This document shows positions 1-8,566 of a stretch of DNA of 64,000 nt, piece after piece. The stretch is from positions 2,024,700 through 2,088,699 of the forward strand of contig NZ_CP011382.1 in the NCBI RefSeq assembly GCF_000734895.2, read 5' to 3'. The DNA is from Calothrix sp. 336/3 (GTDB lineage: Bacteria; Cyanobacteriota; Cyanobacteriia; Cyanobacteriales; Nostocaceae). The stretch's first letter is position 1. Every line of letters begins with the position of its first letter. The position numbers and the translations under genes are program-made. The notes under the pieces are model-generated. The model was not told the DNA's origin. It saw only the letters and a list, made by a program, of their open reading frames with translations, and ran no database searches.

Positions 1-240
1 GTGGTAGACTGCCATGTCTACACCAAAGTACCAGTCGGTGCGATTTGCCCAAATCGAAGTAAGCAAGAACAATAGAATATTTGGTAGAAAATTTTGGTCT
101 TCGTTATCCACGGGTATATCGTCCGAGCAGGCTAATTCTTCGGTGCTGGGTAGTATTACCGTTTTTGGTTTGTCTGACAGCATAGCTGACACAGGTGGGT
201 ACTTTATCTCTATATTATAGATGACTCGTGATTCTGACAT
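1..240 (-). CDS. Uma2-like (DUF820) nuclease-fold protein, N-terminal part
   Basis: An open minus-strand frame begins with ATG at 240-238 and runs off the left edge, giving 80 residues without a stop. The visible segment DWYFGVDMAVYH resembles the start of the Uma2/DUF820 domain, a PD-(D/E)XK-like fold that is very abundant in cyanobacteria and whose function is mostly unknown. The catalytic residues would lie outside the window. A plus-strand frame over the same bases has no family resemblance, so I prefer the minus strand. The family call rests on a short motif and is moderate. Confidence 0.5.
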   Translation of the reverse strand, partial: MSESRVIYNIEIKYPPVSAMLSDKPKTVILPSTEELACSDDIPVDNEDQNFLPNILLFLLTSIWANRTDWYFGVDMAVYH

Positions 241-341
241 ATTAATAAGTGAAAATCAAAATATACTCAGCTTGATATTTAGAGCGATCGCTTGATTTGA
301 AATATTTTTCATCTCGTGAGGATTAACTAATGAATTGGGAT

Positions 342-722
342 TTAATCGTTAATTATTTTCAAATATCCCTGTAATTTGAAAATCAGATGAAAACAACGCA
401 ATAATATCCCCACCGAATAATGATAAGGTTTTCCATAAAACCACCCTTCAATAGTTCTCTCGTTATAACCAGTTAAAAATGAAAGCGTTATGGTACAAGC
501 TTTCATGTAGCCAGTGGGATTGCGTTTTCCTGGACTTGGAATTTCAACACCTGGGTGAAAAATCGGTATCCAAAATTCGCACCATTCTTCTGGTGACATT
601 GGTGTTAAAAGCTCGAAGTATACTCGTTGGTTGTGATATCTTTGTCTTTCTGACAACATGAATCTCGCCAACCAACGAGGTATTTTTATCATTTCTTCGC
701 GTGTTTTATCGGGAGATTGCAT
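342..722 (-). CDS. hypothetical protein, 126 aa
   Basis: A small basic, aromatic-rich protein with no domain I recognise. The N-terminus is charged, and the middle (residues ~45-100) has many Trp, Tyr and Phe and a GYMKACTITLSF segment. It overlaps the start of its upstream neighbour's 3' end by 17 bases, which suggests translational coupling within a minus-strand operon of small plasmid genes. Role unknown. Confidence 0.55.
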   Translation of the reverse strand: MQSPDKTREEMIKIPRWLARFMLSERQRYHNQRVYFELLTPMSPEEWCEFWIPIFHPGVEIPSPGKRNPTGYMKACTITLSFLTGYNERTIEGWFYGKPYHYSVGILLRCFHLIFKLQGYLKIIND

Positions 723-1254
723 TTTGCTGATGGTTGGATACGATCGAATTTTGAATTGTGGAGAAATTTCCTTCTGAGATTTCCGCTAATCGAGATTGAA
801 TATTGCTAATTATTCCTGCCCAATCAGCATTTCTATCCCATTCGCAACGGATTCTGCTTTTTGTTGTTGCATCGTAAAGTCGGCAAAATACCACATTCTC
901 TTCGCCAGGAGTTGCAGCAATAATTAACGGTTTGGAAAAGTCGTAAAATTGTGATGCAGCGAGGAGAAAAGTTTTCGCAAAATTGGTTTCGATGCCAGTT
1001 CTAATTACGTAAACCTCATCGGCATAAATGACTATATCTAGCTTTAAATTATCTTTGCCCTTAAACTCCTTACTGGTCAATTTCAAGCTTTTTAAGTAAC
1101 CAGTTAATCCTCTTTGTTGAACTGGAATTGTTTGATTGTTGTTGATATTGTATTGATACCATAAGAACGATTCACCGCTTAATTCTCCGTTTTTGACATA
1201 CAAGTAAATTGGCTCTGGCGGATTACAAAGACCTAACTTGACTTCGGAATTCAT
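706..1254 (-). CDS. hypothetical plasmid protein, 182 aa
   Basis: Soluble protein with alternating hydrophobic strands over residues ~15-130 (for example LDIVIYADEVYVI and PLIIAATPG), so probably mostly beta, and a polar Gln/Asn-rich tail. No catalytic motif is visible. It is the first gene of a pair with the 126-aa gene, whose start it overlaps. A beta-rich, OB-like fold is a guess only; I do not assign a function. Confidence 0.55.
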   Translation of the reverse strand: MNSEVKLGLCNPPEPIYLYVKNGELSGESFLWYQYNINNNQTIPVQQRGLTGYLKSLKLTSKEFKGKDNLKLDIVIYADEVYVIRTGIETNFAKTFLLAASQFYDFSKPLIIAATPGEENVVFCRLYDATTKSRIRCEWDRNADWAGIISNIQSRLAEISEGNFSTIQNSIVSNHQQNAISR

Positions 1255-1349
1255 ATTTTCTGCTCCAATGTTGATAAGGAAATCATGCCTAATAGGGCTG
1301 CAATTTTGCGTTGATGTTAGATATTGCAGCCCCTTTCAATCTCAAGTTC

Positions 1350-1823
1350 TCAAGTTCTCACGCTCTCTTTTTCTAGGGTTTTCAACAGTAGTAATAAATA
1401 CTGGATGCTAAGTTGAAGAACGTCCAAGCATTTGGCGTAAATTTTTTGAACTAAATTTGTAGCGTTCACAAACTGTTTGGATTTTTGCAGGGGAGTAAAT
1501 ACTGGTATCGTGACACGCTCTTTCTCTGCTGCGGTTACTTCTTCTTGTTCGGGTAGCGTTCCTTGGGTAAAGTGCCATGTTATGAAGTGGAAGCATTTCA
1601 TCCAAGTATTTGCTCGATAGATTTCGATGCCATTGACACTCACTATCCAAGGCTGGGTTTCAAAATCTTCGTCGGTGAGGATAATTTTTGCTATCGCTCT
1701 ATCTCCAGCAAAAATCTCATGTTCCTCAAACGATATTTCTACTGCCTTGATGTCGCTTAAGTTTCGAGGAGGTTCGTGACGCTCGCTTGAGGAAACTTGA
1801 AAAGCATCCGTCGCATAAGTCAT
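1350..1823 (-). CDS. hypothetical protein, 157 aa
   Basis: Unrecognised soluble protein. Residues 25-70 look like beta strands (AVEISFEEHEIFAGDRAIAK), followed by an aromatic segment (WMKCFHFITWHF). The C-terminal ~40 residues are Leu-rich and probably helical, possibly for packing or membrane contact. It lies upstream of the 182-aa gene with a 95-base gap and could be part of the same minus-strand unit. The start at 1823 follows a purine-rich stretch (rc of cctttacaggag). Confidence 0.5.
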   Translation of the reverse strand: MTYATDAFQVSSSERHEPPRNLSDIKAVEISFEEHEIFAGDRAIAKIILTDEDFETQPWIVSVNGIEIYRANTWMKCFHFITWHFTQGTLPEQEEVTAAEKERVTIPVFTPLQKSKQFVNATNLVQKIYAKCLDVLQLSIQYLLLLLKTLEKESVRT

Positions 1824-1928
1824 AATATAGACTCCTGTAAAGGTTCAAAGGGCGATCGCACGAGTTTCTCAGGCAAGGGCGGTTGTCCTTTGTTTTAGTA
1901 TAATCACATTTTACATATTTTGTAGAAA

Positions 1929-2279
1929 TTAATCAACTGCTATAGACGATATTCTTTGGAATAAAGGATGGCTAATAGTTTGCGCCACCACGGGATAAAA
2001 ATCTTTCAGATCGATGCCTAAAACCTGGCAATATTTAAGAACAATAGATAGAGAAACCGATCGATCTCCTTTACTATTCCATTTTTCTATCTTATGGATG
2101 AGCTGCTGTGAGCAGGGCTCACCAAGGTCTGTAATTGCTTTTGCAACTTCTTCTCTTGAAAATTTTCTATCTTCTCTTTGTTTCAATAAAAACTCGCCAT
2201 AATCTTTATCCCAATCAATCCTAGAGACTAAATCTAAAGGTATTCCTTGCATTATAATTTCTCTCACTGCATACTCCAA
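1929..2279 (-). CDS. XRE-type helix-turn-helix regulator
   Basis: 116 residues. Residues ~28-95 form a Cro/C1-type helix-turn-helix: FLLKQREDRKFSREEVAKAI, then SQQLIHKIEKWNSKGDRS, then LSIVLKYCQVLGIDLKDF. Such proteins usually repress their own promoter or nearby plasmid genes. It is the first minus-strand gene left of the 0.56-kb region before repA, so control of replication or of the small operon to its left is possible (inference). MQGIP (residue 10) is an alternative start. Confidence 0.75.
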   Translation of the reverse strand: MEYAVREIIMQGIPLDLVSRIDWDKDYGEFLLKQREDRKFSREEVAKAITDLGEPCSQQLIHKIEKWNSKGDRSVSLSIVLKYCQVLGIDLKDFYPVVAQTISHPLFQRISSIAVD

Positions 2280-2837
2280 TTTTACACAAAGTGTGGAAAT
2301 TGTGATATACTTCTTCTATGAAGCATGTAAAACCCAGGCAGTTATAGCGTAGAGCTTAAATCGCAATAAAGATCGCGGAAGCAATGATTGTATTCCAGTT
2401 AAGGAGGCAGATTTTTGAAAATAGATTTTCTCCATAAGCATTTTTGCTGATTATTCAAGAGTACTCAAAGGAAAACATTAGTTTGATTTATACGGGTTTA
2501 GAAGAATACTAAACCCGCAAATTTAGTTGCTCCCCAGTGGAAATGCTGTAGCCAATGCCCTAGCTTTTATTGCCTAAAGCCATAGCGAGCAAAGGTCTAG
2601 ACAATAAAGTTAAGTCAAAATCTTTGCTGACAAGTACCAGGTAAGTATGTTGACGATACATCAACTCCGCGCAGCATTTGCTGTGACTTATTTTTGTGGC
2701 TTAGAGAGCTACTTTTTAAGTTTACTTTTAATGGTTTGAAGATATCGAACATAAAGCTTTTAAGCGATGGGCTTGCTGTCGCTTCATTTTCATGCGTTTA
2801 AGCATTGAAAAACCTGACTTAAAACTTTGGAGGGGAT
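2280..2837. promoter_or_regulatory. non-coding region upstream of repA; origin/control candidate
   Basis: 558 bases without a convincing gene, between a minus-strand XRE regulator and repA. It is AT-rich, contains a perfect hairpin at 2493-2517, and ends with the strong Shine-Dalgarno sequence GGAGGG at 2829-2834 before the repA ATG. I see no iteron array of three or more direct repeats. The location fits an origin or a copy-control leader, but that is inferred from position alone. Confidence 0.35.
2493..2517. other. perfect 9-bp-stem hairpin upstream of repA
   Basis: CGGGTTTAG (2493-2501) and CTAAACCCG (2509-2517) pair perfectly around a 7-base loop. No T-tract follows on either strand, so it does not look like a simple terminator. 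It could be an operator for the adjacent XRE protein, a transcript control structure for repA, or an origin element. Confidence 0.45.
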
Positions 2838-5831
2838 ATGAACGCGATAAGCGAAGTTTCACGCCAAGGATATGGTGTAAGCCAATATACACAAATCCAA
2901 TCTCAACATCTACAAGAATGGCATGAAAGCGGTGTTGACACGGAAATCATCAATCTCAACGTCAAATCCCTTGAAGGAAATACACCTTATGAATACTTGA
3001 TTTACAGCCCCAAAATCTCACGTCGCAACGATGGAAGATTACGAGACGGAGACTTGAAGAAATATCACCACATTGAACACGGAGGCTGGTGGTGTAGCGG
3101 AGTTGACCCACTCGACGACTACAATCCCATGATGTGGGGATGTTTCAAGCCGGATAAACCCAGACGTGACAGAAACAAAATCCATAAGTACGTCAAATAT
3201 GAACACCCCTATAAAGAACCAACCAGAGCATACTTTCTAGAAGTACCGCACCGGATTTGGAGAAAAATCTCAAAAAGCTGTGGAATTGCGATCGCCCCCG
3301 AAGACCTCCTAAATCCCCAAGGTTTCTGGCATTGGGTATGGAAAAACAACGTACCAATTGTCATTGTCGAAGGAGCCAAGAAAGCAGCTTGTTTACTGAC
3401 TGCCGGGTATGCCACGATCGCAATCCCTGGTATCAATTCTGGCTATCGCATTCCTAAAGATGAAGAGGGAAATATTACAGGGAAACCTTTTTTAATCCCT
3501 GACTTAAAGCACTTTGCAACTGAAGATAGACGGATTGACATTTGTTTCGATTGCGACAAGAAACGAGAAACAATGCAGCATGTCAGAACTGCGATTAAAC
3601 GCATGGGGAAATTACTTGCGATGGAGAAATGCAAGGTTCGGGTTATTGAACTACCGGGACCAGAGAAGGGTGTTGATGATTTTGTAGTTGCCCAGGGAGA
3701 AGACGCATTTAACATGCTTTACCACAAAGCTGAAACTCTTGATATTTGGCAGGTTAAGTTGTTTACGTTGTTGACCTATCAGCCTGCGATTGAGTGCGAT
3801 CGCAAATACCTTGGACAAATCCAAATCCCCGACACAGAAAAGCTCATCGTTCTGAAATCGGCAAAAGGAACGGGTAAGACAGAGTGGCTAACTGGTGAGG
3901 TTGCAAAGGCACACGAGCAAAATAGGAGAGTGTTAATTATTACTCACCGAATTCAGCTTGGAGAGGCTTTGTGCGATCGCTTTGGAGTGAACTATGTAAC
4001 CGAAGTCAGAGACTCAGGTACAGGAGACTTACTTGGCTACGGAGTTTGCATCGACTCTCTCCACCAACAAAGCCAAGCCAGATTTAATCCTAATGATTGG
4101 TACAACGATACAGTAATCATTGATGAGTGTGACCAGGTATTCTGGCACTTACTCAACTCTGGAACTGAGGTAGCAAAACGTCGGGTTTCTGTGCTGAAAA
4201 ACCTCAAGTTGCTGATTCAGAATGTATTGAGTAGTCCTCAAGGAAAGATTTACTTGGCAAGTGCGGATGTATCCGATTGTGATGTGGATTACGTACTTTC
4301 CCTGGCTGGGGAAATTAAAGTTAAGCCGTTTGCGATCGCAAACAATTACCAACCCCAATCTGGAAATTGCTACACCTATGACGGTAGTAATCCCAAGGAT
4401 TTGATTGCAGCACTGGATAGAGCAATTCCCGAAGGTGGACATCATTTGCTATGTTGTTCTGCTCAAAAAGTGAAATCGAAATGGGGAACACAAGCTTTAG
4501 AGGAAAGATTTCGTCGTAAATTCCCAGATTTACGAATTTTGCGAATCGATAGCGAGTCTGTTTCTGACCCATCACATCCTGCTTTCGGTTGTATTGCCCA
4601 CCTCAACGAAATTCTCACTAAATACGATTTGGTTATTGCTTCCCCAAGTTTGGAAACAGGAGTTTCTATTGACATCAAAGGTCATTTTTCCGCAGTTTGG
4701 GGAATTTTTCAGGGTGTACAGTCTGCAAACTCGGTGCGGCAGATGTTGGCGAGGGTGAGGGAAACGGTCGATCGCCACATCTGGGTAAGAAGTAGTGGCA
4801 TTGGTTTTGTTGGCAATGGTTCCATATCGGTTGGTGTGTTGTTAGCCAGTCAACATGCAGCAGCAAAAGCAAATATCATGTTGTTGTCCCAAGCTGACAA
4901 TGCAGATTACAGCATTGATGAGAATTTTCAACCAGAATCCCTGCAAACTTGGGCAAAGCGAGCTTGTGTAATCAATGCCCAAATGCGGTGTTATCGGGAA
5001 TTTGTGTCGCAGGGGTTGGAGGAGGATGGTTATCGGGTCATTGATGCAGATAAGGTTCCAGATGAAGAATGTTACGGGGTTTACGATTCGGTAAAAACCG
5101 CTTCCAAGGAATTGTATGGGGAGGAATGTCGGGCGATCGCCTCTTCCGAAACCATCTCCGACACAGAATTTAAGAAGTTGCAGGACAAAAAGCGAAAAGT
5201 TTGTGGGGAAGGTTTCCTTCCACAAAACTTTTCAAGACAAGCTAAAACTAAAACCGAACGAAACCAGGAACGGAAAGCATTACTAAAAGAGCGTTACGGG
5301 GTTGAGGTGACACCAACACTTGTCGAGAAGGACGATCGCGGATGGTATCCACAGTTGCGACTGCATTATTTTCTCACCGTTGGACGGGAACAGCTTTTTG
5401 AGCGCGATTCCAAGAGAGCTAAATCGCAGATAGAAGCGGGTGAGAGTGCCGTTTGGAAACCAGATTTTAATCGTGGGCAGTTATTACCTGCGGTGCTGAT
5501 ATTGGAGGAATTGAATATTCGTTATTTTCTTACACCGGGGATAATGTTTCGCGGTTCCGATGTGGAGTTGCAGAATTTGAAGGCTTTGGCTGTGAAGCAT
5601 CGATATTTTATCCGTGACTATTTGGGGGTTTCGGTTTCCGAGGGGTTGAGTGCGATCGCGATTATCCAGAAACTACTGAGTCAGATGGGGTTGAAGTTAA
5701 GCTATGTTAGCAGGATGGGGAGTAGAGATAAACGAGAGCGGGTGTATGAATTTGCTCCACCGAAAGATGGACGGGAGGTGATTTATCAAAGATGGGAAAA
5801 ACGCTATGCTTCTGGTGTCCACCAGGGATAA
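2838..5831 (+). CDS. repA: plasmid replication protein, CyRepA1 type (DUF3854 plus helicase-like domain)
   Basis: A 997-residue protein with the layout of large cyanobacterial plasmid replication proteins. Residues ~130-290 are a DUF3854/TOPRIM-like segment with VEGAKKAA at 177-184 and DICFDCD at 234-240. A superfamily helicase-like P-loop domain follows, with Walker A SAKGTGKT (341-348), Walker B IIDECDQ (427-433) and later motifs such as SPSLETGVSI and QMLARVRE. This mix of primase-like and helicase-like domains fits initiation of plasmid replication. The ATG has a strong GGAGGG upstream. It appears intact and is the best evidence that the window is plasmid DNA. A degenerate copy of its 3' end follows downstream. 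Confidence 0.85.
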   Translation: MNAISEVSRQGYGVSQYTQIQSQHLQEWHESGVDTEIINLNVKSLEGNTPYEYLIYSPKISRRNDGRLRDGDLKKYHHIEHGGWWCSGVDPLDDYNPMMWGCFKPDKPRRDRNKIHKYVKYEHPYKEPTRAYFLEVPHRIWRKISKSCGIAIAPEDLLNPQGFWHWVWKNNVPIVIVEGAKKAACLLTAGYATIAIPGINSGYRIPKDEEGNITGKPFLIPDLKHFATEDRRIDICFDCDKKRETMQHVRTAIKRMGKLLAMEKCKVRVIELPGPEKGVDDFVVAQGEDAFNMLYHKAETLDIWQVKLFTLLTYQPAIECDRKYLGQIQIPDTEKLIVLKSAKGTGKTEWLTGEVAKAHEQNRRVLIITHRIQLGEALCDRFGVNYVTEVRDSGTGDLLGYGVCIDSLHQQSQARFNPNDWYNDTVIIDECDQVFWHLLNSGTEVAKRRVSVLKNLKLLIQNVLSSPQGKIYLASADVSDCDVDYVLSLAGEIKVKPFAIANNYQPQSGNCYTYDGSNPKDLIAALDRAIPEGGHHLLCCSAQKVKSKWGTQALEERFRRKFPDLRILRIDSESVSDPSHPAFGCIAHLNEILTKYDLVIASPSLETGVSIDIKGHFSAVWGIFQGVQSANSVRQMLARVRETVDRHIWVRSSGIGFVGNGSISVGVLLASQHAAAKANIMLLSQADNADYSIDENFQPESLQTWAKRACVINAQMRCYREFVSQGLEEDGYRVIDADKVPDEECYGVYDSVKTASKELYGEECRAIASSETISDTEFKKLQDKKRKVCGEGFLPQNFSRQAKTKTERNQERKALLKERYGVEVTPTLVEKDDRGWYPQLRLHYFLTVGREQLFERDSKRAKSQIEAGESAVWKPDFNRGQLLPAVLILEELNIRYFLTPGIMFRGSDVELQNLKALAVKHRYFIRDYLGVSVSEGLSAIAIIQKLLSQMGLKLSYVSRMGSRDKRERVYEFAPPKDGREVIYQRWEKRYASGVHQG

Positions 5832-5978
5832 ATATAGTATTTCTGAACTATTTAGTTGGACACAAATCCACAGGTAATTTCCCAAATACTTATTCCAGGA
5901 GGTGGGTTGAGTATTTCGGCAAGCGGGAAGATAGCTAGAGTTCAATCCAAATGGGTTGCCTCTGGGAGCATGAGCATT

Positions 5979-6196
5979 AATGACGGGTGGTATCCCCAGT
6001 TGCAAGCGAAGCTTAACGCCAAGGGCGTATTGCACAAAAGTTATTGAGCAAATTCGGATTGAAGTTGAGCTACGTTGAGCGATTAGGAGAAAGGGGTAAT
6101 CGAGAGCGAGTATACGAGTTCGTAGAAAACCAAGATGGACGTGATGAGGTTTATCAGCGGTGGCAAAGTCGATATGGTTCTGGTGTCCACCATTGA
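5979..6196 (+). pseudogene. degenerate 3' end of a second repA copy
   Basis: Read without a start codon, 6034-6196 encodes LLSKFGLKLSYVERLGER and continues to RYGSGVHH and a stop. This matches the repA C-terminus (LLSQMGLKLSYV ... RYASGVH) almost residue for residue. A second block at 5979-6008 encodes NDGWYPQLQ, matching the internal repA segment RGWYPQLR near residue 838. About 110 codons between the blocks are missing, the frame shifts, and a small palindromic repeat (6006-6033) sits at the join. It is therefore a deleted, non-functional paralogue. Confidence 0.8.
6006..6033. repeat. small interspersed palindromic repeat (GCTTAACGCC...GGCGTAT type)
   Basis: A 28-base unit containing GCTTAACGCCAAGGGCGTAT. 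The same core, with one difference, recurs at 49896-49915 in a conjugation gene. Here it lies at the deletion join of the repA remnant. Short GC-rich palindromes of this kind are common in cyanobacterial genomes. Confidence 0.6.
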
Positions 6197-6326
6197 TAAT
6201 ATTAGTAAATAGGAACTATCAGATGGGTGAAAAGGGTAATCGAGAACAAGAAATAATAGAAGACAGCATTAGTTTCTCGTTTGGGTTTGCTTATTTTATC
6301 AAGAAGTAGATGTTATAAAGCAAACA

Positions 6327-6352
6327 GCAAGGAGGCTTTAAGCACTCCTTGC
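6327..6352 (-). terminator. hairpin 3' of the Hsp70 fragment
   Basis: GCAAGGAG (6327-6334) pairs with CTCCTTGC (6345-6352) around a 10-base loop. On the minus strand it lies ~75 bases past the stop of the Hsp70 fragment and is followed by a T-rich but interrupted stretch, so a weak intrinsic terminator is plausible. It could also act for the plus strand. Confidence 0.45.
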
Positions 6353-6423
6353 AAAATTACTTGCTAAACCAAAAGTAAAAATTAGGGTTATGCACTATGC
6401 AAGCCGATTAGCTGCTATATAAT

Positions 6424-7539
6424 TTATACTTCTGCCGATTCATCCATTGAGAATTCAATTGACTCACCTGAAATTAGCCGGTACAAAAACATGGCTATAT
6501 CAACTGTTCCTTTAACAGTTCTAAATATTTGAACTAGTCTACGCTCACGATTTACAAGCTCATTAGGATTATTATTAGGATTTGTAGCTTCTGCTTCAAT
6601 ATCATTCAGTATCCTTGCAGCTTCTTCTCTTGATTGGGGCGGAAAATCTTTAATACTAACTCGTAAATCTTCAATTAGTTGGAGAAGTCTAACATCAACT
6701 AATTTAGACTGACCTGTATCTTTATTTTCTGCTAAAACTCTAAGTATTCCATTTTCATCTATTTCATAGCTAATTTGAATTTTGGGAACACCTCTAGGAG
6801 CAGGTGGAATTCCATCCAACCTAAATTCATGTAAGAAAGTATTTTCTTCTACACGTTCAGACTCTCCCTGATAAACTCGTATCGGTGCCGAAGTTTGATT
6901 ATCTCTTGCAGTAGATATTTTTCTCGTGCGTTTGGCTGGAAGCTTTGTATTCTTGGGAACAAGAACTGTCATTTTACCCCCATCTGTCGAAATTCCTAAA
7001 GATAAGGGTGTAACATCAAGTACTCTAAAGTTTAGCTCACCTGACAAAATACCAGCTTGAACAGCAGCACCTACAGCAACAACCTCATCAGGATTAACTG
7101 TCTGATTAGGTACTTTACCCAAAAAGTCGCAAACTAGTTTTTTAATTGCAGGAATACGTGTTGCTCCACCTGCTAAAACAACTTGATCAATTTGTGACTG
7201 TCTTAATCCTGCATCTTGAAGAGCAGTTTCAACAGGAATGCGACAACGTTGAATTAAATCAGTGCAAAGACTCTCAAATTTTGTTCTTGTCAGTACCATT
7301 TCTAAGCTTTTAGGCTCTGAACCGACAGTAGCAATAAAGGGAAGATTAATTTCAACTTCCAGAGAAGTAGAAAGGTCGATTTTGGCATTTTCTGCTGCTT
7401 CGATTAAACGCCGTTTAGCTTCCAGACTCTTACTTAGGTCAACTCCCTCAATTCTTTTAAACTCTTGGACGAGCCAATCAACTATTTTCTGATCGAAATC
7501 ATCACCCCCAAGGTGGGTATAACCAAGCTCATCAATCAA
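6424..7539 (-). pseudogene. Hsp70/DnaK-like protein lacking the first part of its ATPase domain
   Basis: The frame starts inside a DnaK-like protein at THLGGDDFDQ, so roughly the first 190 residues are missing, including the phosphate-1 loop and the DxGGGT phosphate-2 loop. It retains subdomain IIB, the adenosine motif VVLAGGATRIPAIKKL, the linker LDVTPLSLGI, a substrate-binding domain and a C-terminal tail. The only in-frame start is a TTG at 7537-7539, and a stop lies just above it at about 7558-7560. Without the ATP-binding loops it cannot be a normal chaperone. The break abuts another truncated gene on the opposite strand. It may be expressed as a fragment, but decay is the simplest reading. 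Confidence 0.8.
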
Positions 7540-8566
7540 TATTAACTTACTTGAATATCCTCAAGGACAAGTACCTTTAGAATCTCCTTTTTATATTGAA
7601 CGTCCACCGATTGAAGTTGATTGCAACGAAGCAATTCTCAGACCTGGTGCCCTAATTCGCATTAAAGCACCAAGACAATTAGGAAAAACTTCTTTACTCA
7701 ATCGTATTTTAAATCAAACTAGCGAGTGTAATTACCAGGTATCATATCTCAACTTTCAATTAGTAGATACTGAACTACTTGATAGCTTAGATAAATTTTT
7801 GCAGTGGTTCTGTCGTAGTATTAGCGAAGAGTTGAATTTACCAGATAAAGTAAATCAATTTTGGGATGATATTACTGCCAGCAAAAGTAAGTGTACTAAT
7901 TACTTTCAAAAGTACTTGTTGGCAGAATCTAAAACTCCAATCATTTTGGGCTTAGATGAAGTAGATGAAATTTTTAAACACCCTACCATCGCGTCTGATT
8001 TTTTTGGAATGTTAAGGGCTTGGCATGAACGAGGAAAAAATAATGCGGTTTGGCAAAAGCTCAGGTTAGTAATTGCTCATTCTAAAGAAGTTTATATCCC
8101 TTTAAATATTAATCAGTCACCTTTTAATGTTGGTTTACCGATAGAATTACCAGAATTAAATACCACACAGCTAGAAGATTTAATTAAACGTCACGGTTTG
8201 CCTGGAGATAGCTTTATCTTGCAAGAATTGAGTAATCTATTGGGAGGACATCCCTATTTGTTACGGGTTGCACTGTACGAAATTGCCCGCGATCGCATTA
8301 CCTTGGAAAAGTTAAAGGAAATTGCTCCAACCGAGGAAGGTCCATTTAGTGACCATTTACGCCGTCATTTGTTAAACTTGCAAGAAAACACAGATTTGCA
8401 AGCAGCAATGCTTAATGTTTTGGCATCTGAGGAAGCAGTAGTTATTGGCACTAGTGAAGCTTTCAAATTACGGAGTATGGGTTTAGTTAAGTTTCAGGGT
8501 AATGCGGTGAAACCTTTGTGTAATTTATATCGGCTGTATTTTTGCGATCGCCTGGGGGTTAACTGA
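7523..8566 (+). pseudogene. AAA-like domain NTPase (PF14516 type), 5' end missing
   Basis: From about 7549 the frame reads YPQGQVPLESPFYIERPP, then P-loop APRQLGKTS (~7666-7692) and Walker B ILGLDEVDE (~7947), which are characteristic of the cyanobacterial AAA-like (AAA_35) family. That family normally has an extra N-terminal helical domain before YPxGQVPL. Here there is no ATG, GTG or TTG between the TAA at 7520-7522 and the P-loop, and the first usable start (TTG at 7799) would delete the P-loop. The gene has lost its beginning at the junction with the Hsp70 fragment. Its stop overlaps the next start (TGATG), so the two were an operon. Confidence 0.75.

Noticed and set aside
14..220. Plus-strand 68-codon frame at the left edge
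   Set aside because: The minus strand is open over the same bases with an ATG and Uma2-like sequence; the plus frame shows no family pattern.
5856..6047. Plus-strand 63-codon frame after repA
   Set aside because: It crosses a deleted repA remnant and a palindromic repeat; only NDGWYPQLQ is meaningful, and that belongs to the remnant.
7799..8566. TTG at 7799 as the start of a complete AAA-like protein
   Set aside because: It would exclude the P-loop, which is encoded just upstream in the same frame. The gene is better described as 5'-truncated.
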